Below, in pieces: positions 33,669-42,703 of a DNA stretch of 53,903 nt. The notes below the pieces were generated by a model that saw only the letters and a program-made list of their open reading frames with translations, did no database searches and was not told the origin of the DNA. The DNA is from a virus. A program made the position numbers and the translations under genes. Each line of letters begins with the position of its first letter. Within the stretch, counting starts at the first letter, position 1. The stretch covers positions 1-53,903 of IMG/VR virus record IMGVR_UViG_3300024346_000085. One strand, given 5' to 3'.

Positions 33669-34187
33669 TTACTCTACTCCACGAATCGAAAGAGGTATAC
33701 TATCCGTAACTGTTCCTGACCCACTTATATTACTTGCAGTACGTTTTATCCATAGCGCAATATAGTCATCAGCATCAAGCTGATTAGTTCCGCTCATAAG
33801 TGCAAGTGGAGCAGCTGAAGTAGGCGATGAGAATGTTATGCCTGCAGGTGCTGTATTTTCGTTAGCTATAGTTGGAGCTACGGCATTCTTTACACCAATA
33901 CCTACTTGAATAGAGGCATATGATCCACCGTTAAGATAGACTTCACCATTGGCAAATATCTCAGCAGCATTCTGAGTATCATTATGAATATACACACATC
34001 TATAGTCTGTAGTTCCATTAAAGTTCTCAGCCTTACTTACGTCATCAAACAAGTTGTTTAGTGTTGTGTTAGCTGTTGTTATGATAGCCTCTGCGTTAGT
34101 AGCTCTTTGGCCACCTAGTGAAAGGTTTGGGTTACTATTAGTTGCACCAGCTCCGCCAGTACTTAGTCTTAAAATTATGTTAGCCAT
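33669..34187 (-). CDS. Conserved small virion protein of the LxLSGGA...LGG family
   Basis: A 172-residue protein starting NIILRLSTGGAGATNSNPNLSLGGQRA, followed by LNNLFDDVSKAENFNGTTDYRCVYIHN. I recall this pattern (Ile-x-Leu-Arg-Leu-Ser, an Asn-x-Asn-Pro-x-x-Ser-Leu-Gly-Gly segment, then Leu-Phe-Asp-Asp-Val and Tyr-Arg-Cys-x-Tyr-x-His-Asn) from small beta-sandwich virion proteins found in large marine and enterobacterial phages. The C-terminal half (DDYIALWIKRTASNISG) completes a beta sandwich. It sits with other tail-surface genes. The family memory is mine and unverified; the function is not known. Confidence 0.65.
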   Translation of the reverse strand: MANIILRLSTGGAGATNSNPNLSLGGQRATNAEAIITTANTTLNNLFDDVSKAENFNGTTDYRCVYIHNDTQNAAEIFANGEVYLNGGSYASIQVGIGVKNAVAPTIANENTAPAGITFSSPTSAAPLALMSGTNQLDADDYIALWIKRTASNISGSGTVTDSIPLSIRGVE

Positions 34188-34195
34188 TAGTTATC

Positions 34196-35548
34196 CTATG
34201 CTATGAGTGTTCCGTCGATTTGTTTTATTCTAAACAGTATGTTTGCCGCATCTTCTAAAAGAGTTTTAGCATCATCTGACAAGATGTATTTAATATACTT
34301 TGTTTGTTCTGAGTCAGAACCATTGTTCTCATCAAATGAGTTCATAAATGATGGCATGCCTGTAGATATAGGAGTCCATGAATCTAAGTCTGCTGACTCA
34401 TACCATTGGAATCCTTCACTATAGTCATGAGCACCATATGAAGAAGTTCTGAATAGTATATCTCCGCTATTTTTAGCAGTCAAGAATTCAATCATATAGT
34501 GTACGTTTCCATCAGTCTTATAGTTATTTGATGCGTTAAATATGATTTCGTCTACGCTATTGTTTATAGCATTTATTTTTGGTGATATAGTTCTGCTTAT
34601 AGTATCTGCAGGATACATATATATTGATGGTGGATAAAATAACATCTTATACTTCATGCTACCGTCCACATATATAGATGAATCAGCATTACTATTAATA
34701 AACTCCTCAACCCTATCCTTATTTATAACTGCCTTAAACTGGAGTATGTACTGTCCATCAGTAGGTATATTATCTAAGAAGTGTTCATTTAGGCTATACT
34801 TATCATATATCCTAGTCCACTTAAAGCATGAGTCCCTAAGAGTCTTCCACTTTAATCTCTCTGTACCAATTATCTTATTGGCAATTGTTGGAGTAACTGG
34901 AGTACCTGAGTCATCTACCATCATTTCTTCTGGTCTGTCTTTACTGGGTATTCTTGAGTAGCCTATATAGAGGTCAACTAATGGTTGTAGCTCTTCTTGT
35001 GTTAAGTCTGGAAAATCATTTGTGCCGACTTTGTTAGTCCAGCTACTAAATACCTTACCATTCTGAACTATATCATAGCTGAAGTTAATTCTCTTAATAG
35101 ATGCAATATTATTAGGCAATAAGAAGAACTCTCCGAATAGGAAAGTATTCTCATAGTCAGGATCATTACTGGTTAATGTAGAGTCGAAAAGTAGCTCAGG
35201 GCTACCGCTATTATAGTTATGGATAAGGTTTGATATTAGTAAGCCCTCTTCTGGATTAATTATCTGAGAAGGACTATCTATCTCTAGATTACTCATCTTG
35301 TCTAAGGCAACATTCTGTGAGAAGTATAGTGGTGGTGCCTCTGGTTCTCCAAGTACATTAAACCTGTATCTACCTATTAGCTCTCCACCTATTTCATAAT
35401 ATTCAAACTCATACTCAGATGCCTCTACTATATGGTAGATCTTTCCTGTGGTATTGTTTACGCAGGCATCGCCCACCAGGGTATAACCCGGTGGACAGCC
35501 CGTATATACTTCTTGAGATATTAACTCATTAGGAATATTAAATGGCAT
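34196..35548 (-). CDS. Structural protein with N-terminal CPPGYTLVGDACV motif
   Basis: A 450-residue protein. Residues about 18-30 carry a Cys-Pro-Pro-Gly-Tyr-x-Leu-x-Gly-x-x-Cys loop, the kind of disulphide-loop motif seen in EGF-like and in some phage surface proteins. The remainder is beta-rich with several aromatic strands (EFEYYEIGGELIGRYRF, YKMLFYPPSIYMYP) and a possible helical stretch around residues 220-245. The start is preceded by AGGA. The gene is in the adhesin block, downstream of the 1420-residue protein. Possible tail-fibre or accessory surface protein; I do not recognise the family beyond the N-terminal motif. Confidence 0.5.
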   Translation of the reverse strand: MPFNIPNELISQEVYTGCPPGYTLVGDACVNNTTGKIYHIVEASEYEFEYYEIGGELIGRYRFNVLGEPEAPPLYFSQNVALDKMSNLEIDSPSQIINPEEGLLISNLIHNYNSGSPELLFDSTLTSNDPDYENTFLFGEFFLLPNNIASIKRINFSYDIVQNGKVFSSWTNKVGTNDFPDLTQEELQPLVDLYIGYSRIPSKDRPEEMMVDDSGTPVTPTIANKIIGTERLKWKTLRDSCFKWTRIYDKYSLNEHFLDNIPTDGQYILQFKAVINKDRVEEFINSNADSSIYVDGSMKYKMLFYPPSIYMYPADTISRTISPKINAINNSVDEIIFNASNNYKTDGNVHYMIEFLTAKNSGDILFRTSSYGAHDYSEGFQWYESADLDSWTPISTGMPSFMNSFDENNGSDSEQTKYIKYILSDDAKTLLEDAANILFRIKQIDGTLIA

Positions 35549-35556
35549 GCTTAATC

Positions 35557-38500
35557 CTAAACATCATGTAGGTATGTATACCTAGCTGTTACTATTTTAC
35601 CAGCATCTGAAGAATGGAATCTAAATATTCCTAGGAATCTATTAAACGCCACCTCTCCCTGTACTAGGTTACTATTCTGTACCCATATTACACCTTCTGG
35701 TCTAAATGGATTTATACCTGGCACCGCATCAGCAATGTTAACTATGTTAGAGTTAATTGCGCCAAACGATACTATGGTAGACAGATGTATAGAACCATCT
35801 TCTAGTCTAAGCCATATCTGATCACCCATATTGGCTCTCAGCCTAAATCCATCAGTAGTATTACTACTCGAGTACGTTATGGCAGTTCCTGACTGTATTA
35901 GGTTATCTACACCTGTACTAGAATGATCCTCTAAATACTCAGTTACTTCAGTTCCATTAAGGAATACCTGTAGCATCCTCTCTCTATTGAATGTCTCCAT
36001 GTATACAAACTTAGGATGGAACGCACCAGTGCCACTACCTTGATTACCTATAGCTACAGAGTATGCAGCATATGAGTTTCCAGATATTGATCCAGGAATA
36101 GTAGAGTTAGACACGATAGTTACTGGACTAACCTCTGTTTCATTAGATCTTGTTGGTTTCCAGTATAATGAGTATGCCCCCGCGAATGTTCTAATGTTAT
36201 CCTTAAGGAATCCATCACATGCAGCGAATGTATATCTGTCTCCATTAAACCAGTTAAATGTAGCGTCTACAGTATCCTCAAACTTAATATTTATGCCATC
36301 AACCAATGCTTCTTCAGCAGTATGAGTCAGCTTTGTATTTGTCTTAGGTACCGAATCATTCATTGGCCAGTGTCCATGCACCATTGACGTACTCATCGTT
36401 TGAGTAGAGGTAAGGCTTAATATCTCTACAGCCATTACGTCATAATAATGACATGTAAAGAAAATGCTGTGTGCCAGTTCTGTTGTCTTAACATTAGGCT
36501 CTGAGTGTGCCAATACATTGTCTACGTATACATTAAATGTATGACCATCTAATTCTATACCAAACTCAGTATCTGTTGTCCATGCAGGAAGTGTCGCTAG
36601 TAGAACACCTTCTAAGTACACTAATGCACTTGATGAATTCTGCACAACAAGACATATCCCAATTTGATCCTTTATTGGAGCACTAGTATTCTGTGGAGAG
36701 CTATCTGAATCAAAGCCTACTGAAGTCTGAGATACAGACTTAATCTTAAAGTTTAGCCTAGTACTATCTAATCCATCCCTGTCCCTAACTCTATCTATTA
36801 CTTTAAGGTACTTATCATAGCTACTACCATTAGCATTAACTGTTTTAGTGGGGGCATCATAGCTAGTGTACGCACCAACAGCCTTAACGAAGTCTCCGTT
36901 AGCATCTAGGTAGTCACGCTGAGCTGTAACACCTATGTCAGTTACGTTACTGTTAGGTAAATTCACATGATTAGTATAGTCAAGCTGAACCATTGCATCT
37001 GATACCGCTAACGAACCCTTGTACATACAAAAGTTTCTTACTGTCCCCTTGAAGTAGTTTAGCGGTCCTCTGTAGGTATTATTGCCAAGAACTAGCCTAG
37101 AGTAGTTGCCGAACTTATATGCGCCTCCTAGACTATAGTTATTTAGTATGATACTTCCATCAAGATAGACAGTCATATAGTTATTGGTTGAATCAACTAT
37201 AAAGAACAGTCTATGTTCATTATTGTCGATTGGTCTAGCCCCAAGCATTATCTTTGCACCAGTACCTAATGTGCTTGCCCCACATACAATAGACATCTGA
37301 TTAACATCAGAACTATCCATCCAGTTAAATTCAAACTTTGGAGCATTCATAGACATTACTGTTTTTGTATTTCCATCAGCTATTTGATTAGAAGATACGG
37401 TAAGTGCCCAGGCATTGACCCCATCAACTTCATAATAGTCTTTTTGTTGCACATCAATATAAGTACTGATTCCATCAAAGTTCCATGAGTTAACATCAAA
37501 GTTACTTCTTCTCATTTCTAATGATCCAACATTATTAACTATTGGTGTTCCATAATAGTTTAACTCCCAGGATGAACTAGTATCATTGTAGCCATAATGG
37601 TCTGCTATGGTGTTCTCAATTGAATGACCGAACTCCGAGTCCATACTGTTGAGTGCCAACATCTTGTCTCCATGTACCATTATCCCATTGTCTAGAATAA
37701 AGGCATGACCGTAGTCACCTAAAAACGTAATGGTGTGGTCTACTTGAGAGCCAATTGCTACGCCATATTGATTATGTGTAACTACACGTCTGCTAGATCC
37801 AGTTCCCTCATCGTTCATGAATACTGCATATGGATTACCATAGCTATCGTAAACAAATCCTAGACCTTTAGGGTAATAGAATGCATAGCCAACAAGGGAG
37901 GCTCCACCAAAGGTATACATACCAGATTGTGAATATGCAGGATTGGCATAAAAATCAGTATACTGCCATAGGCCATACTTATGTGCACAAGTAACTGCAT
38001 TAACAGATCCTGTTGCATATTGACGTATCTTATTAGGGTCTGTTTCAGTAGGATCAAGAACATTAATTGTCCTCATTCTAGAAGTAACACCTAGACCAGA
38101 TGGTCCTAGACTCCATTTCTCTATTGATGCGGATGACGTACCATTGCTTCTAACAATAATCATTTGATGATCATTAGCTGCATCAGTATCTCTATCTGCA
38201 TGCATGTATAGAACTTGATCCCAATTAAAGTTTGATATATTAGGTATGGTAAACGATGGGGTAGTACTCTCTGTTAAGTCAGTAAACGATGTTCCCTGAT
38301 TGTCGGAGTATACTAATGCGCCTTCCATAATTGCCCATATTCTGCCGTTCTTACCTAGTGTAACTGCATAACACTTACTTGCATCTATGTGTGGTTGTGC
38401 GAAACCTATTTGGGTTATGTTTCCACTTGGCCTTTCTATTTTATATAGTCCCTCGGTAGGGGATGCTACCCATATATCGGCGCTGTCCGTATTGTCTGAC

Positions 38501-39819
38501 CCGCAGCACTGCTGTGGATTTAGTGCAGTAAGTGGTATTGCACTATCAGCGTTGTAGATATCGTAGTCACCAGTTATATGATTTATTACGGTTACATTAC
38601 CTTTACCATTTCTGTCATCATGCCACCATACAACTGAGTGTTTAGATATTGGGAATGAAGTTCTTGTATCTCTATCAACTCCAAATATTTCAGAAGCAGA
38701 ACCAAAAGCATCAGTTACCGACCTAGTTCTAAATGTATTATTTATCCACCCAGTAAACTTTCTATTAAGAAATGAGTATCTACTGGTGCCAGTATCTCCA
38801 GTCTTATTTATCAATAAGCTATAATGTGTTGGCCATGTATCGTTATTCCATATGCCTGAATGAGTTATTGTTCCGTCGCCAACTGATAATGTATTGACCT
38901 CTTCAAATGGACCAGTAGCTATACTGTTGTGGAAGAATATAGGCTGTAGCATTGGGTCATTTGATGGAAGTACTCTTGCTCTTGCAAGTGACTGATTATT
39001 AATGTTCTGAAAATTCATTGCACCATAGATTCTACCAGTAACTGGCCATGAGTCATTTATGAATGATTTTGGAATATTCCAAGACATATCTGCTCTATAG
39101 TTAGCTGAGTTCTTACTTATGCTTCCAAAGACTTTTACGGAATTAGTATTAACACTGTCCCACCTAATGGACCATGCGTCATTCTCATCAAGGGTAGAGT
39201 TATACCCCATTGTGTAATAATCATTTCTACCTGCTGCTCCTAGCATATAAGATGCTGAGACACCAGCTGGGTCGTAGGCATCGACATTACTTACTGCATT
39301 TCTTGCCATACCATAGATACCAAAGTCAGCAACACCAAACGTATTGTCTTCAAGAAACTCTATTCTATAGTATATATCTAGTATCTGAGTAACTCCCTGA
39401 ATACATGCAGTATCAAGCTTAGTATAAGCATCAGCAGTAGCCGTAGTACCTGAACTTGTGGCTGTAAGACCTATGGTATTTATGGTTCTTTCTGATCCTG
39501 ATGGATAAAATCTCTTCTGCCATTGACCATGCATAGGAACCGTATCTGTCTTATTTATGAAACGTGGAGTAGTTATGCCAATTTCAGTTGCACCATAAGC
39601 AATAACTTCTGGTACACTATTGATATACTTATTGGGTTCAGCTAATGATGATGAGATAAATATGTTACTTCCTATTTGTCCACCATTAACAATATTCCTC
39701 ATAGCATATTCTGTTATGAGATTTTCAACAGTTCCTTCTTCTTCTACACATAGTGTATCTGAGTTTCTTAGTTTCCAGGTAATTATACCTTTTAGTTTTA
39801 AGTTATTAGCGTCTTGCAT
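35557..39819 (-). CDS. Giant tail surface protein with beta-propeller and LamG modules (1420 residues)
   Basis: The N-terminal 330 residues carry NLITEYAMRNIVNGG and TTPRFINKTDTVPMHGQWQKR stretches like those of phage tail-fibre attachment regions. Residues about 390-760 are propeller-like, with blades such as DIWVASPTEGLYKIE, a GRIWAIMEG strand and an Asp-box-like YSDNQGTSF near residue 503. A LamG module spans about 780-945 (FDGISTYIDVQ, MTVYLDGSIIL, GTVRNFCMYKG), with a second jelly-roll-like module at about 1010-1180 and a third beta domain to the C-terminus. The start shares its A with the upstream stop. This is most likely a host-contact protein on tail or capsid. I found no depolymerase catalytic motif by eye. 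Confidence 0.7.
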   Translation of the reverse strand: MQDANNLKLKGIITWKLRNSDTLCVEEEGTVENLITEYAMRNIVNGGQIGSNIFISSSLAEPNKYINSVPEVIAYGATEIGITTPRFINKTDTVPMHGQWQKRFYPSGSERTINTIGLTATSSGTTATADAYTKLDTACIQGVTQILDIYYRIEFLEDNTFGVADFGIYGMARNAVSNVDAYDPAGVSASYMLGAAGRNDYYTMGYNSTLDENDAWSIRWDSVNTNSVKVFGSISKNSANYRADMSWNIPKSFINDSWPVTGRIYGAMNFQNINNQSLARARVLPSNDPMLQPIFFHNSIATGPFEEVNTLSVGDGTITHSGIWNNDTWPTHYSLLINKTGDTGTSRYSFLNRKFTGWINNTFRTRSVTDAFGSASEIFGVDRDTRTSFPISKHSVVWWHDDRNGKGNVTVINHITGDYDIYNADSAIPLTALNPQQCCGSDNTDSADIWVASPTEGLYKIERPSGNITQIGFAQPHIDASKCYAVTLGKNGRIWAIMEGALVYSDNQGTSFTDLTESTTPSFTIPNISNFNWDQVLYMHADRDTDAANDHQMIIVRSNGTSSASIEKWSLGPSGLGVTSRMRTINVLDPTETDPNKIRQYATGSVNAVTCAHKYGLWQYTDFYANPAYSQSGMYTFGGASLVGYAFYYPKGLGFVYDSYGNPYAVFMNDEGTGSSRRVVTHNQYGVAIGSQVDHTITFLGDYGHAFILDNGIMVHGDKMLALNSMDSEFGHSIENTIADHYGYNDTSSSWELNYYGTPIVNNVGSLEMRRSNFDVNSWNFDGISTYIDVQQKDYYEVDGVNAWALTVSSNQIADGNTKTVMSMNAPKFEFNWMDSSDVNQMSIVCGASTLGTGAKIMLGARPIDNNEHRLFFIVDSTNNYMTVYLDGSIILNNYSLGGAYKFGNYSRLVLGNNTYRGPLNYFKGTVRNFCMYKGSLAVSDAMVQLDYTNHVNLPNSNVTDIGVTAQRDYLDANGDFVKAVGAYTSYDAPTKTVNANGSSYDKYLKVIDRVRDRDGLDSTRLNFKIKSVSQTSVGFDSDSSPQNTSAPIKDQIGICLVVQNSSSALVYLEGVLLATLPAWTTDTEFGIELDGHTFNVYVDNVLAHSEPNVKTTELAHSIFFTCHYYDVMAVEILSLTSTQTMSTSMVHGHWPMNDSVPKTNTKLTHTAEEALVDGINIKFEDTVDATFNWFNGDRYTFAACDGFLKDNIRTFAGAYSLYWKPTRSNETEVSPVTIVSNSTIPGSISGNSYAAYSVAIGNQGSGTGAFHPKFVYMETFNRERMLQVFLNGTEVTEYLEDHSSTGVDNLIQSGTAITYSSSNTTDGFRLRANMGDQIWLRLEDGSIHLSTIVSFGAINSNIVNIADAVPGINPFRPEGVIWVQNSNLVQGEVAFNRFLGIFRFHSSDAGKIVTARYTYLHDV

Positions 39820-40919
39820 TAGCCACCACCGATACTTCCCTTATTTTGTCTTGTTAGTTGTGAAGAAAAGCTAAGCACTGATCCATGCTGAGCTAATTCA
39901 AATATGTTTGTATTGCTCTTCTCTATTAAAGAGCGTCTATTCTCTGTACCTATTATAGCACTAGAAGTAACTACGTGCTGTGCTAATCTAGCTGGATCTA
40001 AAATATCTTTTTGACCTATCTGGGCCCTGGTTGTAGTAGATAATATTGATCCCATTACTCCAGATATATAGGGTATTCTATCATGCCTAATAGCACTTTT
40101 AATATTTGGTTCTACATAAATTCTATTAGAGTCTATTTTTCCTGGTAGTCCATTAAAGTCATATATAAATCTTAGCTTATATGGAACTAACTTATTTCTA
40201 CTATTTACTATTGATATAGATTTATCTGGTGGATATGCACTATTAACTACCTGATAGACGCCATTATAATTCTCCAAAAGATCAACTCTTACTAGCTTAT
40301 CTGGGTCTGGTATATCTTCCCATGAGGCAGCTCTAGTAGCATTATTAGACTGGAAGCCATCCTGTCCACTAGGTATTGTTGTTGCTTCTGATGTGAAGTA
40401 TAGGTCTGACTTTTTAGCACCAGTTAAATTCTGAACTCCAAAGCCACCGCCATCAAATATAATTCTATCTGTAGGTGTTCCAAATACTGTTACCTTATCA
40501 TGATTAAGTATACCAGTTTCTCTATTAGTAACTTGCAGAGCAAATACTTTATCGGTATTGTCACCATTGGACTTTGTTACTATTGTGTCTTCTTGTGTAG
40601 GTGTTGCTATTAGTGAAGGTAATCCTGAGATCTGTTCCCATTGAATTAGTAGCTTATCAAATGATACGCCTGATATGATTGCATCTAGTGTTAGTTGGTT
40701 GCCACATATTAGTGTTTTGTCTTTGCCGGCATAAACGTATGGTTCTAATGGTACTGCATATAGGTATACTATCTCACCACCTGATGTTTGTCTCTCTTTA
40801 AGCTTAAGTCTAGAACTAATGTCTGACTCTGATAGCATTCTAGATTCAGCAGCACCTAATGATGAGAACCTCTGCTTCTTATAGATGTAACTACTTCTTG
40901 AGCTTGACTTAACTGGCAT
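39819..40919 (-). CDS. Structural protein with PKD-like domain
   Basis: A 366-residue protein with a Ser/Arg/Lys-rich N-terminal 45 residues (probably disordered) followed by a PKD/K319-type Ig-like domain at about 60-147: AGKDKTLICGNQLTLDA, then IQWEQISGLPS, then FALQVTNRETG and HDKVTVFG. The WEQISG and following LQVTN pattern is diagnostic of these domains in surface proteins. A beta-rich remainder follows (DLYFTSEATTIPSG, IVNSRNKLVPYKLRFIYDF), ending in a short helical, Gln/Ser-rich tail. Overlapping TAATG junctions link it to both neighbours. A role as capsid or tail surface decoration is inferred. Confidence 0.6.
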   Translation of the reverse strand: MPVKSSSRSSYIYKKQRFSSLGAAESRMLSESDISSRLKLKERQTSGGEIVYLYAVPLEPYVYAGKDKTLICGNQLTLDAIISGVSFDKLLIQWEQISGLPSLIATPTQEDTIVTKSNGDNTDKVFALQVTNRETGILNHDKVTVFGTPTDRIIFDGGGFGVQNLTGAKKSDLYFTSEATTIPSGQDGFQSNNATRAASWEDIPDPDKLVRVDLLENYNGVYQVVNSAYPPDKSISIVNSRNKLVPYKLRFIYDFNGLPGKIDSNRIYVEPNIKSAIRHDRIPYISGVMGSILSTTTRAQIGQKDILDPARLAQHVVTSSAIIGTENRRSLIEKSNTNIFELAQHGSVLSFSSQLTRQNKGSIGGG

Positions 40920-42007
40920 TATGCACCTGTGATTATAAATGTCTCTGGATCTGAGACTAAGTTTTCAGTATCCTCTTTTATCTTTAACAAGATTACCTTT
41001 GGTGAGTCTAGCTCATATGTTATTACATACTTCTTAGATTCATTAAACATGCCCATCTGTGTAAGTAGATAATTGTTAAATGCGTAAGATATATCTATAT
41101 TAAATGCATCTGGAGTTATAGAGGCTTCTTTAATTTCATTTGGAAATTCAATATATATCTTATCTGGATAGACGTATCTATATGATGCAACTACATTAGC
41201 CTCTGCTTGCTCCTGAGCAACCGTAGAACCTAATTGAACTGTCTCATAGTAGTCTAATATGTTTTGTTGGCTTATCCTTGTAGAGGTGTTTACAGGGCTC
41301 TCAATTACCTCTGAGTCTAGGTGTGTAGAGATTGCCTGAGTCTTAGTTGTACCAAGTCTTATTATCTCTTCAGTAGTTATCTCAAACTTCTCTCCAAGAA
41401 GAAAAGGTACATTTGGATTAAACCTTATTGAAGCTGTTCCATTAAGTGGAATTACTGTACTAGCATTCTTAATATTTAGTGAGTAGTTGTCTACAAGTAC
41501 TGAGTCTTTTAGTAGAGAAAAACCAACAACATGCTGGCCAGAAGATAGGTTTGATTGAGATGTTACCTCTAGTTCGAATATTGCATCTTCACTAGTACCT
41601 TCTCTATCTATATCAATAAAGATTTCTGAGCCACCCACGGACACAGTTTTGTCCACTAGGTAGGATAGCGGAGGCAAGTCTTTGCTGACTATTAAGTAGT
41701 AGTTTGAATTAGGTAATAAAAAGTCTTCCGGATTTATAGTTAAAATATATCCATCAGCAACCTGAGTTAGGCTTGTTTCATATTGTACCCGAGAATATTC
41801 TGAACTATCTATTATCTCATTTAAAAATATATCGCCAAGGTTAGGAACGTTCTGTTCCTTATGAACTCTTGTTAATGCAATATAGTTATCTATGCTATAA
41901 AGATCAGGCTGCTCAGAGAGAAGAACTTTAATATTCTCCCCTACTGGCAGAGCTTTTAGCTGATGTTCAGAATTGATTATATCTATTACATCAATTCCTA
42001 TAGCCAT
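40919..42007 (-). CDS. Hypothetical beta-rich structural protein
   Basis: A 362-residue protein not recognised. It is predicted to be beta-rich from its alternation (GYILTINPEDFLLPNSNYYLIVS, IFELEVTSQSNLSSGQHVVGFSLL, KIYIEFPNEIKEASI, KVILLKIKED), with Ig-like spacing. Residues about 215-260 are more helical. It lies two bases after the acidic protein and shares a stop/start A with the PKD-containing protein, so all three are likely made together after the capsid terminator. Probable virion accessory protein; function unknown. Confidence 0.5.
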   Translation of the reverse strand: MAIGIDVIDIINSEHQLKALPVGENIKVLLSEQPDLYSIDNYIALTRVHKEQNVPNLGDIFLNEIIDSSEYSRVQYETSLTQVADGYILTINPEDFLLPNSNYYLIVSKDLPPLSYLVDKTVSVGGSEIFIDIDREGTSEDAIFELEVTSQSNLSSGQHVVGFSLLKDSVLVDNYSLNIKNASTVIPLNGTASIRFNPNVPFLLGEKFEITTEEIIRLGTTKTQAISTHLDSEVIESPVNTSTRISQQNILDYYETVQLGSTVAQEQAEANVVASYRYVYPDKIYIEFPNEIKEASITPDAFNIDISYAFNNYLLTQMGMFNESKKYVITYELDSPKVILLKIKEDTENLVSDPETFIITGA

Positions 42008-42009
42008 TA

Positions 42010-42591
42010 TTAAGCTTCCTGGATAGCAGTAATTATAGTAGTTCTATTTCTAGTATCTGACTCTATTGTTACCAACTTTTCTTTTTGGTCTTCAGTAAGT
42101 CTAGCTGACTTAAGTTTTCTGTTTACTATTTTAGCATTGCCTACTAGTAGTTTCTTAAGCTCTTCGTCTTCGCTGTCAAGAGTTGAGTCTTGAGGTAGTT
42201 TATCAGCAGGAACTATTTCATCCTCTACTTCTACTTCTTCATCTTCTTCTTCATCAGTCTCATCTTCGATTTCCACTTCTTCTTCCTGTTCAAGTTCTAC
42301 TTCTAGAATTTCAACTTCAGATTCAATAATGTCTTCAAATCCATTAGATGAATTTAATCCGATAGAATTAGCAGTTGACTGTCTAAGTTTACCGTTCTTG
42401 ATTAACTCTATTACTTGAATAGCAGCTGTTTCTGACTGCAGAACACCACAGGCAATAGATGTTGCGACAGTTCTTAAGAACGCATCTGGCTTACCATCTA
42501 GATTTATTTTAACGTCACCGTCAGATCTCTTAATAGAAAAATCATCTATAAAGATAAATGCGCCGTGAACTAGTCTGATTTTAATTTCCAT
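42010..42591 (-). CDS. Acidic low-complexity protein
   Basis: A 193-residue protein in three parts: an N-terminal 85 residues of mixed fold (IKIRLVHGAFIFIDDF, then TVATSIACGVLQSETAAIQVIELI), a central Glu/Asp/Val-rich stretch from about residue 86 to 130 with nearly every second residue acidic, and a basic helical C-terminal 45 residues (AKIVNRKLKSARLTEDQKEKL). It is the first gene after the capsid terminator and candidate late promoter, with a TTAGGAG ribosome site. The acidic linker recalls scaffold-like or DNA-mimicking segments, but nothing shows either. Function unknown. Confidence 0.55.
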   Translation of the reverse strand: MEIKIRLVHGAFIFIDDFSIKRSDGDVKINLDGKPDAFLRTVATSIACGVLQSETAAIQVIELIKNGKLRQSTANSIGLNSSNGFEDIIESEVEILEVELEQEEEVEIEDETDEEEDEEVEVEDEIVPADKLPQDSTLDSEDEELKKLLVGNAKIVNRKLKSARLTEDQKEKLVTIESDTRNRTTIITAIQEA

Positions 42592-42639
42592 ATTAACTCC
42601 TAAATGTATTATGGTTTAACTGTTGTAAAGTATATCTTA

Positions 42640-42647
42640 TATTTATA
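42640..42647 (-). promoter_or_regulatory. Candidate T4-type late promoter box TATAAATA
   Basis: The transcribed strand reads TATAAATA here, the exact T4 late-promoter core, lying just after the capsid terminator and 49 bases ahead of the next start codon. If used, it would give a leader of about 43 bases. The same eight bases occur at about 1398, 32446 and 34720 inside genes, in line with chance in AT-rich DNA, so the match alone is weak; its position between terminator and gene start is the argument. Confidence 0.45.
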
Positions 42648-42650
42648 CAT

Positions 42651-42681
42651 AAAAAAAGGGATAGGTAGACCCCATCCCTTT
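42651..42681 (-). terminator. Intrinsic terminator after major capsid gene
   Basis: On the minus strand AAAGGGATGGG pairs with CCTATCCCTTT across a five-base loop (eleven pairs including one G-U), followed by a run of U's (seven counting the stem end). It begins 23 bases downstream of the major capsid stop codon. This is the only strong intrinsic terminator seen in the window and splits the head genes from the adhesin region. Confidence 0.88.
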
Positions 42682-42703
42682 ATATATATCTACAGGTTAG
42701 AAA

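Noticed and set aside
34720-34727. TATAAATA boxes inside genes (also near 1398 and 32446)
   Set aside because: They are within coding sequence, not near gene starts, and their number is about what chance predicts in AT-rich DNA.
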